A stretch of DNA of 64,000 nt from JAPOXR01 sp965221815 (GTDB taxonomy: Bacteria > Pseudomonadota > Alphaproteobacteria > Rhodobacterales > Rhodobacteraceae). The stretch lies in NCBI GenBank assembly GCA_965221815.1, contig OZ244915.1:1116001-1180000 (forward strand). The letters run 5' to 3'. Under the pieces are notes generated by a model that made no database searches, was not told the origin of the DNA, and worked only from the letters and a program-made list of their open reading frames with translations. Shown piece by piece: positions 44,351 through 53,920 of the stretch. The position numbers and the translations under genes were made by a program. Each line of letters starts with the position of its first letter. Position 1 is the first letter of the stretch.

Positions 44351-44361
44351 CTGTCCGATTC

Positions 44362-45405
44362 CTACTTCACAAAACTGATCGATTTGCGGCTGGTCGACAG
44401 CACAACAGCAGTAATCACCAGGGCACCGAGCACGCCATCTTGTAGCCAACTGGGCAGACCGATCACCACCATGCCATTGGTAATCACATAGACGATCAGA
44501 ATGCCCACCAACGTATTGGGAATTCCACCAATACCACCCCAAAGAGCAGTTCCTCCCACCACGACAGCGGCAATGGAGATGAACATGAAATTGTTGCCGG
44601 TTGCTGTTTCGGCAATTCCAATCCGGTCGACGGCCATAAGGGCACCCAGTGCAAAAAAGACACCGGCCAGGGCAAATCCGAGCACCCGGATCCGTGCGAC
44701 ATTCAACCCGCTGGCTTGCGCCAACTCTTCACCTCCACCGATCGCATAGAAATTCCGTCCTAAAGTCGTGTGGGACTGGATGAACCAGGCAACCAACAGC
44801 GCGAGCAGAGCGACGTAACACATGATCGGAAAATTGAGCCAGCGTACGGTCAGAAGTGAGCGAAAGACCTCGTCTTCAATGCGGATACGATCGCCGCCGG
44901 TGAGAACGAGAGCCAGTCCGGTCCCAACGAACCCCATGGCCAGTGATACCATGAAGGAGGGAATCCGAAAGACAACATGGATCAGACCATTGGCGAAACC
45001 GATTCCTGCCCCGACGAGCATTGCTGCTGGAATGGCCAACCACGCCCAACTCAGGAGTGTTCCGCCAAGGGCAAGAAAGACAAAAGCAAATATGACAGCA
45101 CTAATCGAGATACTGCCTTCCATCGAGAGGTCGATGGAACCCATGATGATAATGAAAGTGACCCCAATGGCGACCATGAGGCCGGGTGTCGCCGCAACGG
45201 CAATGCGGGAGGCATTCCGAATGGAAAAGAAACGTGAGTCGAGGAGGTAAATATGGTCCTTTCCTGCGCGAAAATCCTCCAGCCATTCGAAAACAGGAAA
45301 AAGCAGGACAAGGAAAACGAGGACGAGCAGTGGAGCCCATTTGACGACGATATCACGTATCATAGTGCTGAATCGAGCGTCATTATCTGCTGCCATCTCA
45401 GCCAT
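44362..45405 (-). CDS. Ribose-type ABC transporter permease (RbsC-like)
   Basis: 347 aa with about ten membrane segments. Core motif GSIDLSMEGSISISAVI and the loop GRNFYAIGGGEELAQASGLNV are clear, as is GGTALWGGIGGIPNTLVGIL. First permease, between the binding-protein gene and the ATPase. Two different permeases imply a heterodimeric channel, as in autoinducer-2 and some pentose/polyol importers. Confidence 0.93.
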   Translation of the reverse strand: MAEMAADNDARFSTMIRDIVVKWAPLLVLVFLVLLFPVFEWLEDFRAGKDHIYLLDSRFFSIRNASRIAVAATPGLMVAIGVTFIIIMGSIDLSMEGSISISAVIFAFVFLALGGTLLSWAWLAIPAAMLVGAGIGFANGLIHVVFRIPSFMVSLAMGFVGTGLALVLTGGDRIRIEDEVFRSLLTVRWLNFPIMCYVALLALLVAWFIQSHTTLGRNFYAIGGGEELAQASGLNVARIRVLGFALAGVFFALGALMAVDRIGIAETATGNNFMFISIAAVVVGGTALWGGIGGIPNTLVGILIVYVITNGMVVIGLPSWLQDGVLGALVITAVVLSTSRKSISFVK

Positions 45406-45522
45406 TGACCCTACCGTTGTGACGCCGAGTCATTATTGTGCAACGCCTGTCGATGATCCAAGACGCAGACCCGCTAGAATATGGGCACGGACATTGCCAT
45501 TCCGTGCCCTGTGACTCAGAGG

Positions 45523-46631
45523 TTACTTGTACATGATTTGGCCATTGGAAGGGCCCCAGAAATCTGTCCAGTCGTAGGTCGGGACATTATCCAGATAGTT
45601 TGCCTTGAACTCTTGGGCATCTGCGGGCGTAATGAAGATCGTTGGCCCGTAAAACTCCCGATGCTCGGCCGGCTCTTCGGACGGTTTGAAATGACCGACC
45701 GCAGCATGGTAGGCCAGTGAAGCCGTTATGCCGCCACCCCAGTGCGGATTGGTGAAGACCGTGGCCAGGATCTTGCCTTCCGCAACGAGATCAACCGCTT
45801 GCGGATTGCCATCATAAGTGACAATTGGCACATCCATACCCTCAGCCCGTAATGCTTCGAGAACACCGTAGCCAATGGTATCGTTGGCACAATGCACACC
45901 GGTGATTTCATCACCATATCGTGTGATAAAACCCTGCATGACCTGATTGGCCTTCTGCGTATCCCAGTCCGCAGGCTGGGCATCAAGCAGTTCAACATCC
46001 GGATAGTCTTTCAACGCGTTTTTCAGACCATTCAAACGCTCTATTGCCGGATTGTTGGAAGCAATACCGCCGAGATGGACCACGCCGCCTTTGCCGCCCA
46101 TGGCGTCAAGCAAAATGCGTGCTGTCTGCTCGGCCGGGCCTTCGTCGGACCAACTCATGTGGCTGACATAATTGTCACCAAAATCCCAGGGGTGAAGGTC
46201 ATCGGTCTTGTTCCAGAGCGTTGACACAAAGGCACCCGCCTCGACGCAGGCTTCCACCACCGGCCGGGCGTGGGAGCATCGTTGGTATCAATGGCCAGAG
46301 CCAATTCTCCACCTGTCTTCGCCAGCAGTGCCTTGACATCGGCCAGGGATTTCTCAGACGATCCCTCATTGATCAGGTGCGTCAGGTCATCCTTGGACTT
46401 GCCAAGACTTTCCACGAAGGCCTCCCCGCCCGAGACAATTTCGTTCCAGTAGGGATTTGTTCGATTGCGGTAACTCCAGGCAATCGTCGGGTCGCTGTAG
46501 GTCATGGCCATGATAGGGGAAGGCCCGAACATACGCAGTGCCGCTGCACCGGTGATTCCGTAAGCTCCAGCAAGCAGAAAATTCCGCCGCGATGCGGTTT
46601 CCGCCGCGATGAATCTCTTGATGAATGACAT
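45523..46631 (-). pseudogene. Ribose-type substrate-binding protein, frameshifted
   Basis: The start MSFIKRFIAAETASRRNFLL has a twin-arginine-like signal and a good ribosome site (AGGA eight bases before ATG 46631). The first frame runs to LALAIDTNDAPT; the second begins PVVEACVEAGAFVSTLWNK and continues to DFWGPSNGQIMYK. The break is at about 46258-46272, in a CG-rich run, and one missing base would restore a protein of about 368 aa. The fold is periplasmic binding protein type 1 (sugar-binding 4). Everything else in the operon is intact, so a sequence error or very recent mutation is likely. Confidence 0.8.
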
Positions 46632-46710
46632 GCCGTTATCCTTTCTAAAAAAACATGTTTGCAGGGAAAACAACCAATTCTGTAGATTATAAGTATCTAA
46701 ATGGTTACAT

Positions 46711-46724
46711 ACAAACCGGTTTGT
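46711..46724. promoter_or_regulatory. 14-bp palindrome, candidate LacI-family operator
   Basis: ACAAACCGGTTTGT, perfect, with the central CG usual for LacI/GalR operators, 80-93 bases upstream of the ribose-type binding-protein start. Next to it at 46700-46707 is AATGGTTA, also found near 27327 and 36377. No LacI gene is in the window. Confidence 0.5.
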
Positions 46725-46947
46725 TGTCAAGTGTAAAATACGGGTTTGTAACCCCCAGAGAATCGCAGTGTCAGGGGGCATTTGGTCAAGTTTCGGATGG
46801 TCAGGACTGGCAGTTATGGGATGTCATGCCGGGTCAGGGCCAGGCGGTTTTTCAACAGGACATTGCGGACCGGGTTATGTACCTGAATATTGAGATATTT
46901 TCAGGATCTGTGATGATGGCCAGAACATCAGGCCGGGAAGACAGGGT

Positions 46948-47055
46948 ATGAGCGGATCACGCCACGACTTGAGCGATGCGGAGTGTGATATCCGCCGCAC
47001 GCTCGGAGTCTCACCCAGACTGTCGCAAATTCTCAGATTGATTGACGCGCCATAG
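46948..47055 (+). pseudogene. N-terminal scrap of an IS5-like transposase
   Basis: 35 codons reading MSGSRHDLSDAECDIRRTLG. The opening RHDLSDAE is the usual start of IS5/IS1031-type transposases, where a Trp follows; here it is Cys and similarity fades after 20 residues. The stop is nine bases before the end of the TRAP permease gene on the other strand. Confidence 0.6.
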
Positions 47056-47063
47056 CCAAGAGA

Positions 47064-49694
47064 TCAGAAAGGTGGTTGCTTTGCACGTCGTTTTTGTATG
47101 AGGACGATTCCGGCCAAAAACATGAGTGCCGGGATGAAAAACAATTCCTTCGGGGGGCGATTGTTTTCAATTTCGGCCAGGATAATTTCAACGGGCAGAT
47201 CACCGTAAAAGTCGTATTCGAGGCTCAGTGTCTCGAAAAACGATGTGCCCGGGAACGGTTCTTCAAGAAGGAGGGTGCTTCCATCTTCAATCACGGTCAG
47301 CCCGTGATGAGCCATTGTCGCCGCGGCATCGCCAGCTACTGCCGTGATTTCGATGACGACGGGGCGCAAATCTCCGGTATCAAAGTCGGGACCATTGACG
47401 GTTAAACGGATGTCCGTGCCGGTTGTTGCCTCACCCATCAGCCCGAAGATGGCAGAACCCTCAGCCTGGGCATAACGGTCGCTGATTTGGTCAAGAAAAA
47501 AGCCCGGGCGGAACAGCATGAATGCGATGAGCAGCAGGGCTGCTGTCTCCCAGTATCTCGACTTCGCGATGAAGTAGCCCTGAGTCGCCGCGGCGAACAG
47601 CAACATTGCGGTCAGCGCGATCAAAAAGACCAATATTGACTTTAACGGTCCCACATCGATCAACAGGAGATCAGTGTTGAAAATAAACAGGAATGGAAGC
47701 AGTGCTGTTCGAATGTCGTAGGCAAAACCCTGAACACCTGTCTTGATGGGGTCTCCCCGCGAAATTGCAGCAGCAGCATAAGCCGCCAGGCCTACAGGGG
47801 GCGTGTCATCAGCAAGGATACCAAAGTAAAAGACAAACATGTGAACCGCGATGAGCGGAACAATGAGTCCAGACTGTGCGCCGACAGAAACGATCACCGG
47901 AGCCATCAGGCTGGACACAACAATATAGTTGGCGGTTGTCGGCAATCCCATGCCGAGAATCAGTGACAAGACGGCAACGAGCACCAGCAGAATGATCAAG
48001 TTGCCACCAGCAATGGTCTCAATCACCTGACCGATGATTTGGTGTGCACCAGTCAGTGAAATGGTCCCGACGATGATTCCGGCAGCACCTGTAGCCACGC
48101 CAATTCCGATCATGTTGCGGGCACCGAGGATCAGTCCGCTAATCAAGTCGTCCCAACCCCGTCTGGTTTCTCTGCCGAAATAACCATCGCCACGAAAGTA
48201 CGATTTGAGCGGGCGGTGTGTCAGTGCGACGACAATCATGAATATCGTCGCCCAAAATGCTGAAAGTGCCGGAGAAAGACGGTCAAGACTGTCGGTCCGC
48301 ACCATCAGGTTCCATACGAGAGCCAGTATCGGAAGCGCGAAATAGGCACCCCCAATCAGGGTTGGCGTGAGACGCGGCGCATCGGGCAACGGTGCCGTGA
48401 GGTCATCGACGGCGATATCAGGACATCTCGAGGCGGCATAAACCAGAGCCAAATAGGCAATGGCCAGCAGACCAACCGCGGCGAAGACTGTCTCGCCCAT
48501 GAACGGTTCGAGAAGGGACCGCAGCCCGATCATCAGGAAAGTGCATATTGCGAGCAGGATGAATCCGGACAGGAAAAGAATGAGGATCATCAGCACGTTG
48601 ATCTCTCGCCCCTGCTTCCTCAGCCCGGACAATCCCATTTTGAGGCTCTCAAGATGGACAATATAGAGCAACGCGATGTAGCTGATCACTGCCGGAAGAA
48701 AAGCGTGTTTGATGACCTCAATATAGGGAATATTGACATATTCCACCATGAGGAATGCGGCAGCCCCCATCACCGGTGGAGTCAATTGCCCATTGGTTGA
48801 TGACGCCACTTCAACGGCTCCTGCCTTTTCTGCAGGAAAACCAATTCTCTTCATTAATGGAATGGTGAAAGTGCCTGTCGTGACAGTATTGGCAATGGAG
48901 GAACCAGAAATCATTCCAGTCATCATTGAACTCAGAACGGATGCTTTCGCGGGGCCGCCCCGCAAGGCTCCAAGCAATGCGACCGCCACCTTGATAAACC
49001 AGTTTCCACCACCGGCACGATCAAGAAGTGCGCCAAACAGGACAAACAGAAAGATCATGGAGGTCGACACACCCAGCGCCACGCCAAAAACACCTTCAGT
49101 TTGCATCCAGTAATGTCCAAGAGCCTTGCTCAACGAAGCGCCATCGTAATTGGTTGTATTGCGGACCCACTCTGAATTTCCGCCGAAGAATGCGAAGAGA
49201 ATGAAAGAGCCTGCGATAACGACCAGCGGCAGCCCCAGTGTCCGATAGACAGAAACCATCAGGATCGTCATTCCGATCGCGGACATGATGATATCCTGTT
49301 GACTCCAGAGTCCCGGTCTTGCAGCAATCTCAAATCGGAAAATCAAAAGGTACAGGCAGGAAGTCACACCGAGCGTCATGAACACCCAGTCATAGAGCGG
49401 GATACGTCTGCGCGATGAACCTTTGAATAATGGAAAGGCGAAAGTCGCCAGTGCGATTGCGAATGACAGGTGAATAAACCGCGCCTGCGCGACAACATTT
49501 GCAAACAGGCCCACTCCGGTCGACTGGGCAAGCATTCCCGGCAGTTTCGAGGCAATATAGAGCTGAAACAAGGACCAGGAAATACAGACTATGACGATCA
49601 GTCGGCCCTGCCATCCTTCGGCGCTGCGTGCCCCAATATCCGCCTCTTCAGCGATCTGGTCAGCATTTCGATCTGCGCGCGACGGTTCACTCAT
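47064..49694 (-). CDS. TRAP transporter permease, fused small and large subunits (4TM/12TM), with DUF3394
   Basis: 876 aa with about 18 membrane segments. The N-terminal third corresponds to the DctQ-like four-helix subunit. The centre is the DctM-like channel, with SSMMTGMISGSSIANTVTTG and the second repeat GMGLPTTANYIVVSSLMAP and FVFYFGILADDTPPVGLAAY. The C-terminal about 150 residues form the extra DUF3394 region after SRYWETAALLLIAF, ending in a membrane helix. It imports an organic acid or amino acid with a sodium gradient, using the TAXI binding protein encoded just upstream. Fused forms go with TAXI proteins, as here. Confidence 0.94.
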   Translation of the reverse strand: MSEPSRADRNADQIAEEADIGARSAEGWQGRLIVIVCISWSLFQLYIASKLPGMLAQSTGVGLFANVVAQARFIHLSFAIALATFAFPLFKGSSRRRIPLYDWVFMTLGVTSCLYLLIFRFEIAARPGLWSQQDIIMSAIGMTILMVSVYRTLGLPLVVIAGSFILFAFFGGNSEWVRNTTNYDGASLSKALGHYWMQTEGVFGVALGVSTSMIFLFVLFGALLDRAGGGNWFIKVAVALLGALRGGPAKASVLSSMMTGMISGSSIANTVTTGTFTIPLMKRIGFPAEKAGAVEVASSTNGQLTPPVMGAAAFLMVEYVNIPYIEVIKHAFLPAVISYIALLYIVHLESLKMGLSGLRKQGREINVLMILILFLSGFILLAICTFLMIGLRSLLEPFMGETVFAAVGLLAIAYLALVYAASRCPDIAVDDLTAPLPDAPRLTPTLIGGAYFALPILALVWNLMVRTDSLDRLSPALSAFWATIFMIVVALTHRPLKSYFRGDGYFGRETRRGWDDLISGLILGARNMIGIGVATGAAGIIVGTISLTGAHQIIGQVIETIAGGNLIILLVLVAVLSLILGMGLPTTANYIVVSSLMAPVIVSVGAQSGLIVPLIAVHMFVFYFGILADDTPPVGLAAYAAAAISRGDPIKTGVQGFAYDIRTALLPFLFIFNTDLLLIDVGPLKSILVFLIALTAMLLFAAATQGYFIAKSRYWETAALLLIAFMLFRPGFFLDQISDRYAQAEGSAIFGLMGEATTGTDIRLTVNGPDFDTGDLRPVVIEITAVAGDAAATMAHHGLTVIEDGSTLLLEEPFPGTSFFETLSLEYDFYGDLPVEIILAEIENNRPPKELFFIPALMFLAGIVLIQKRRAKQPPF

Positions 49695-49777
49695 CTGGGT
49701 GTTGCCGGTTGGACGTCATGGGGAGGCCGGCGCCCCAATTTTCTGGCGCGCCGGAACACCGTTCAATAACGAACGGA

Positions 49778-50737
49778 TCAGTTGATCAGTCCGAGTTCCC
49801 GGTAAGCGCGCGCGGCACCGGGATGCAGCGGTGCACTCAGACCATCCTGCACCATTTCTTCAACCTCGAGATTGGCAAAAGCCGGGTGCAGCTGCCGGAA
49901 ATCGTCAATATTTTCCATGACCGATTTGGCGACGATATAAACGGCCTCCTCCGAGATTGACTCCGAGGTGACAAAGGTTGCGCCAACCCCAAAGGTTTCG
50001 GTGTCAGTGTCGGTACCAGCGTACATGCCACCAGGAATCGTGGCCTTGCGATAGAAAGGATTGTCGGCGACGAGCCTGTCGATGGGCTCCCCGATGACTG
50101 ACACGAGCTTCGCATCACAAGTCGTGGTTGCTTCTTTGATTGCCGCCGCCGGGTGGCCGATCGTGTAAATCATCGCATCGATATTGCCATCACAAAGTTG
50201 CGCGGCCATTTCCGAGCCCTTGTATTCGGTTGCGAGTGCCAGGTCACCAACATCAATGCCGAAAGCATCCATGACAACTTCCATCGTTGCACGCTGACCA
50301 GAACCGGGGTTGCCGATATTCACTCGCTTGCCCCGAAGATCTTCGAATCCGGTAATGCCGCTGTCACCGCGCACAACAAGTGTGAATGGTTCAGGATGCA
50401 CCGAAAACACGGAACGAATTCCCGGGAACGGATTGTCGGCAAATCTGGACGTTCCATGATAGGCATGGTGTTGCCAGTCGGATTGCGCAACGCCAAATTC
50501 AAGCTCACCCGCCTTGATTGTATTGATATTGTAGACCGATCCACCCGTCGATTCGACCGCACACCGAATCCCGTGTTCCTTGCGCGACTTGTTGACAAGA
50601 CGGCAAATGGCACCTCCGGTTGGATAATAGACACCGGTCACGCCTCCAGTGCCGATTGATACGAATTCCTGCGCCATCGATGCGCTTCCAAGACTCACGG
50701 CGGTGGCAAGGAGTGATCCGATAATCGTTCTGTTCAT
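49778..50737 (-). CDS. TAXI family TRAP transporter substrate-binding protein
   Basis: 319 aa with a signal peptide (IIGSLLATAVSLGSASMA, cleaved after MAQ or nearby). The family opening IGTGGVTGVYYPTGGAIC, CAVESTGGSVYNINTIKAG and VNIGNPGSGQRATMEVV are clear. It binds the solute in the periplasm and delivers it to the fused permease, whose gene starts 83 bases downstream. TAXI proteins bind glutamate, 2-oxoglutarate and related acids in studied cases; the ligand here is unknown. The region upstream contains a potential pseudoknot (50816-50893). Confidence 0.94.
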   Translation of the reverse strand: MNRTIIGSLLATAVSLGSASMAQEFVSIGTGGVTGVYYPTGGAICRLVNKSRKEHGIRCAVESTGGSVYNINTIKAGELEFGVAQSDWQHHAYHGTSRFADNPFPGIRSVFSVHPEPFTLVVRGDSGITGFEDLRGKRVNIGNPGSGQRATMEVVMDAFGIDVGDLALATEYKGSEMAAQLCDGNIDAMIYTIGHPAAAIKEATTTCDAKLVSVIGEPIDRLVADNPFYRKATIPGGMYAGTDTDTETFGVGATFVTSESISEEAVYIVAKSVMENIDDFRQLHPAFANLEVEEMVQDGLSAPLHPGAARAYRELGLIN

Positions 50738-50815
50738 TATATATCTCCAACATTAATTCCCGTCGCGGTTAGGCGACTTTTTAATCCTTGCCAGAGCAGA
50801 CAGCGTTGATCGGCA

Positions 50816-50893
50816 GGTGTCAACCCGAAAGGCACGGCAGATGATCGACTCGGTTTCTCGGAATTGATGATCGTTGACACCATCCCGTGCCTT
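50816..50893 (-). promoter_or_regulatory. Interleaved inverted repeats, possible pseudoknot leader RNA
   Basis: GGTGTCAAC (50816-50824) pairs with GTTGACACC (50873-50881), and AAGGCACGG (50829-50837) pairs with CCGTGCCTT (50885-50893). The pairs are interleaved, so both 9-bp stems together would form an H-type pseudoknot. It starts 79 bases upstream of the TAXI gene on the transcribed side. If it is in the leader RNA it could be a regulatory structure; it could also be a double operator. Confidence 0.5.
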
Positions 50894-51549
50894 CATTGAT
50901 CCAAGATACAACAGATTGCCGTTGCGAGGAGAAGTTTGCAATCTGACATTTGTTTTTTAAGGTCTTGAATATCAACAATGTTTATCCGGAATGAAGGGTC
51001 GATTATCTGCCGCCCGTGATCTCTGTGGCTGGGTCAGGGTGAACCATTGATCTTGCATCCATTATTTTCTGTGAATTGATTGATGATCAATGATTCTTTT
51101 GTCATGCGACCCCAAAAGCATCATATGGTCCTGAAAATCGGGGAGACCGGTCGTGCTGCCAACGAAATTGACCAAGGATTTTCAGAGCTGTCGATCCTCG
51201 CACTGTCATGAACGTGCAAATTGCCATCTGCCGGTCAGCGCGACTGTTCTGGATTCAATTCGCATCAATCCGTTTTGACAGCGGCGAAGCAGTGGGACTG
51301 CAACTCGTGACGCCCCGACAATCGCCAGTCCGTCAAGAGTTTTGGTCACGGTCATCATCTGCTGATGTCCACTGCGGTGGAGACGTGTCGCAGTCAATAT
51401 CAGCCCGGTCTGTGTTCCTTGTATCAACCCGTTTCGTATCAAAACGATTTGCCGTTGAGCACCAAATCAGGATAAAGTCGCCTAGCGAAGATATGGCGGG
51501 GTGATGACGCAACCCGGGTGGCTTTCGGTGGCAGGGAGAGCAGCATAAT
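50894..51549. other. Intergenic region between TRAP operon and tetR
   Basis: 650 bases, divergent promoters for the TAXI-TRAP operon and the TetR gene at its ends. I see no gene or recognisable RNA in the middle. Confidence 0.4.
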
Positions 51550-52212
51550 ATGCAGACGTCGACCAAGCCAAAGCGCAATGCAGAAGCCACCAAGGCTCGG
51601 ATTCTGAAGGCGGCCAAACATGAGTTTGCCCGTCTCGGGCTTGCCGGTGCCCGCATTGACAAGATCGCCAATCGGGCCGTGGCCAACAAACGCATGATCT
51701 ATCACTATTTTGGCAGCAAGGAGAATTTATTCTGCGTTGTTCTGGAAGATGCCTATCTTGACATCCGAGCGGCCGAACAGTCCCTGAATCTTTCGATGAT
51801 GGCACCTCGCGAAGCCTTGGAGAGGCTTGTGCAATTCACCTGGGATTACTATCTCGAAAACCCAGAATTCATTACGCTCGTCAACAGTGCCAACCTTCAC
51901 AAGGCGCGGCACCTCAAGGGCTCCACGCGTTTACGGCAGGCGAGTCGACAATTCGTCGATATGGTTCGGCACATCCTCGAACGCGGTGTCGCCGCGGGCA
52001 TTTTCCGCCCTGGCATTGATCCGGTCCAACTCAATATTACCATTGCCGCGATTGGATATTACTATCTGACCAATCGCTACTCGGGTGAGATCCTGTTTGA
52101 GCGACCCTATATGACATCCGAGGCCCTCAACGAGAGGCTTGCCTTCAATCTGGAAACGATCATGAATATGGTGTTGCTCTCAACCGCAAAAAGCCAACCA
52201 GAGCCATCCTGA
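51550..52212 (+). CDS. TetR family transcriptional regulator
   Basis: 220 aa. The N-terminal helix-turn-helix is clear: ARILKAAKHEFARLGLAGAR, then IDKIANRAVANKRMIYHYFG and SKENLF. The C-terminal ligand domain includes ERLVQFTWDYYLENPEF and resembles that of RutR/AcrR-like regulators that sense small metabolites. It is divergent from the TAXI-TRAP operon, so this transporter is its probable target, at operators within 50738-51549. A GGGAGA ribosome site precedes the ATG. It is the only dedicated local regulator in the window besides LexA. Confidence 0.9.
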   Translation: MQTSTKPKRNAEATKARILKAAKHEFARLGLAGARIDKIANRAVANKRMIYHYFGSKENLFCVVLEDAYLDIRAAEQSLNLSMMAPREALERLVQFTWDYYLENPEFITLVNSANLHKARHLKGSTRLRQASRQFVDMVRHILERGVAAGIFRPGIDPVQLNITIAAIGYYYLTNRYSGEILFERPYMTSEALNERLAFNLETIMNMVLLSTAKSQPEPS

Positions 52213-52407
52213 TTCATCCCCGATCTTCATAACGTGATCTGTTTCCGTTCTTGAAAACCCGCGCAGAGCGGTGAACTGATTGCAGGTCGAGGCAGGGGTG
52301 TGATTGCGTTTGAAGCCTGGTCATCCCATTTCCCGAAAATCTTCATTCGTTGCGACACCGATTTTTGGTCAGGCTGTATGAAAGACACGTCGTGTTGCCT
52401 GCGATTC

Positions 52408-53835
52408 TCAACTTATGGAACTTTCGCGGAATGGTATCACATCATGAATTCGTGCGATTGTTTCGGAGCGACCAAGTACCAGCATCATCTCAATGACACC
52501 GGGAGCTTGGGTCCGACCCGTCAGAGCCGCCCGCAGGGGACGCGCAAATCGGGCATAACCAACCGATTCATCACGGCAGGCATCACGAATGGTGGCATCC
52601 AGTTCATCGGCAGACCAGTTTGTCTTTTCAAGTCGTGCCATGAGTTTTCTGAGTAATGTCTGCCCGCCCGCATCAAGAATCTGTTCGGCATCCTCGTCCA
52701 GCGAAATCGGGCGGACCAGCTCCAGAAAACCGAGTTGCGAGTCCAGATCCATGAAAGACCTGGCCCGGGACTTGAGCAGGCCAATCGCTGTGACCGCCCG
52801 CGCACGGAGACCCCGATCAAGGGCGGGCCTGTCGATCCGGGTTCGAAATTCCTCCAACATGTTGACAATAATGTCATCGTCGCAAGCAGCAAGATGCGCA
52901 CGCGACAGACTCAACAATTTGTCATAATCCAACCGTGCCGAAGACTTGCGAAGCCCGCCAAGATCAAACCACGAGAGGGCCTGTCGGGTGGTGAAGAACT
53001 CATCATCACCATGGCTCCATCCCAGTCGCGCCAAGTAGTTCCGCATCGCCTCGGGTGGAATCCCGGCTTCCACATATTCATGAAGCCCCGTTGCGCGGCC
53101 GCGTTTGGTCAGTTTTTTTCCTTGCTCATCATGGAGCAACGGCACATGCGCAAATGTCGGGAATGTCCAACCGAAGGCGTCATAGACAAACTGCTGACGT
53201 GGGGTGTTATTCAAATGGTCATCGCCCCGAATGACATGCGTGACCTCCATGTCATGATCGTCAACCACCACCGCAAAATTATAGGTCGGACTGCCATCGC
53301 TGCGCAGAATGACCAGATCGTCAAACTGGGTATTGTTCCAGCTGATATGGCCATGCACGACATCATTGACCATTGTCTTCCCAATTTCAGGAAGTTTCAG
53401 CCGCACGCAGAAAGGTCTGTCAGGATGATCGGCGCTGTCGGTATCACGCCATGGACTGCGAAAATGAAAGTTTCCGGTTTTTTCCTTGGCAGCCGCACGA
53501 ATGTTTTCGATCTCAGCCGGGTCAGAAAAACATTTATAGGCGGCACCGGATTTGATTAAGGACTGTGCCGCCTGTTGATGGCGTTCGTATCGTTCACGCT
53601 GGCTGATGGCCGGACCATCCCAGTCAAGACCCAGCCACCTCAACCCCTCAATAATATGGGCTTCCGCATCTTCCTGCTGGCGTGCCTGGTCAGTATCCTC
53701 GATACGCAAAAGAAACTTTCCATTGCGACCACGGGCATAGAGCCAGTTGAAAAGGGCTGTACGTGCCCCGCCAATATGCAATAGCCCGGTTGGCGAAGGC
53801 GCAAATCGGGTGACGACATTCACCGGGGAAGTCAC
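52408..53835 (-). CDS. gltX: Glutamyl-tRNA synthetase
   Basis: 475 aa class I synthetase that charges tRNA-Glu (in many alphaproteobacteria also tRNA-Gln). The first motif appears as FAPSPTGLLHIGGARTALFN (HIGH variant HIGG), the ATP loop as KLTKR in place of KMSKS, and the zinc-less bacterial connective region is normal. In alphaproteobacteria gltX is often next to gltA; here gltA is 42 kb away with the accessory region between them. It is followed upstream by lexA at 85 bases, with no comEC between them. Intact and typical length. Confidence 0.95.
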   Translation of the reverse strand: MTSPVNVVTRFAPSPTGLLHIGGARTALFNWLYARGRNGKFLLRIEDTDQARQQEDAEAHIIEGLRWLGLDWDGPAISQRERYERHQQAAQSLIKSGAAYKCFSDPAEIENIRAAAKEKTGNFHFRSPWRDTDSADHPDRPFCVRLKLPEIGKTMVNDVVHGHISWNNTQFDDLVILRSDGSPTYNFAVVVDDHDMEVTHVIRGDDHLNNTPRQQFVYDAFGWTFPTFAHVPLLHDEQGKKLTKRGRATGLHEYVEAGIPPEAMRNYLARLGWSHGDDEFFTTRQALSWFDLGGLRKSSARLDYDKLLSLSRAHLAACDDDIIVNMLEEFRTRIDRPALDRGLRARAVTAIGLLKSRARSFMDLDSQLGFLELVRPISLDEDAEQILDAGGQTLLRKLMARLEKTNWSADELDATIRDACRDESVGYARFARPLRAALTGRTQAPGVIEMMLVLGRSETIARIHDVIPFRESSIS

Positions 53836-53920
53836 TTGCTGTGCACCTTCACCTTCATATCACCTGAAAGGGACCATCTGGGTCGATGTACGATGCCGCG
53901 CGGCGAAGACATTCATGGAC

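Noticed and set aside
52408..53835. Possible glutamyl-Q tRNA synthetase (truncated paralogue) in place of GltX
   Set aside because: Full 475-aa length with the anticodon-binding C-terminal half points to genuine GltX.
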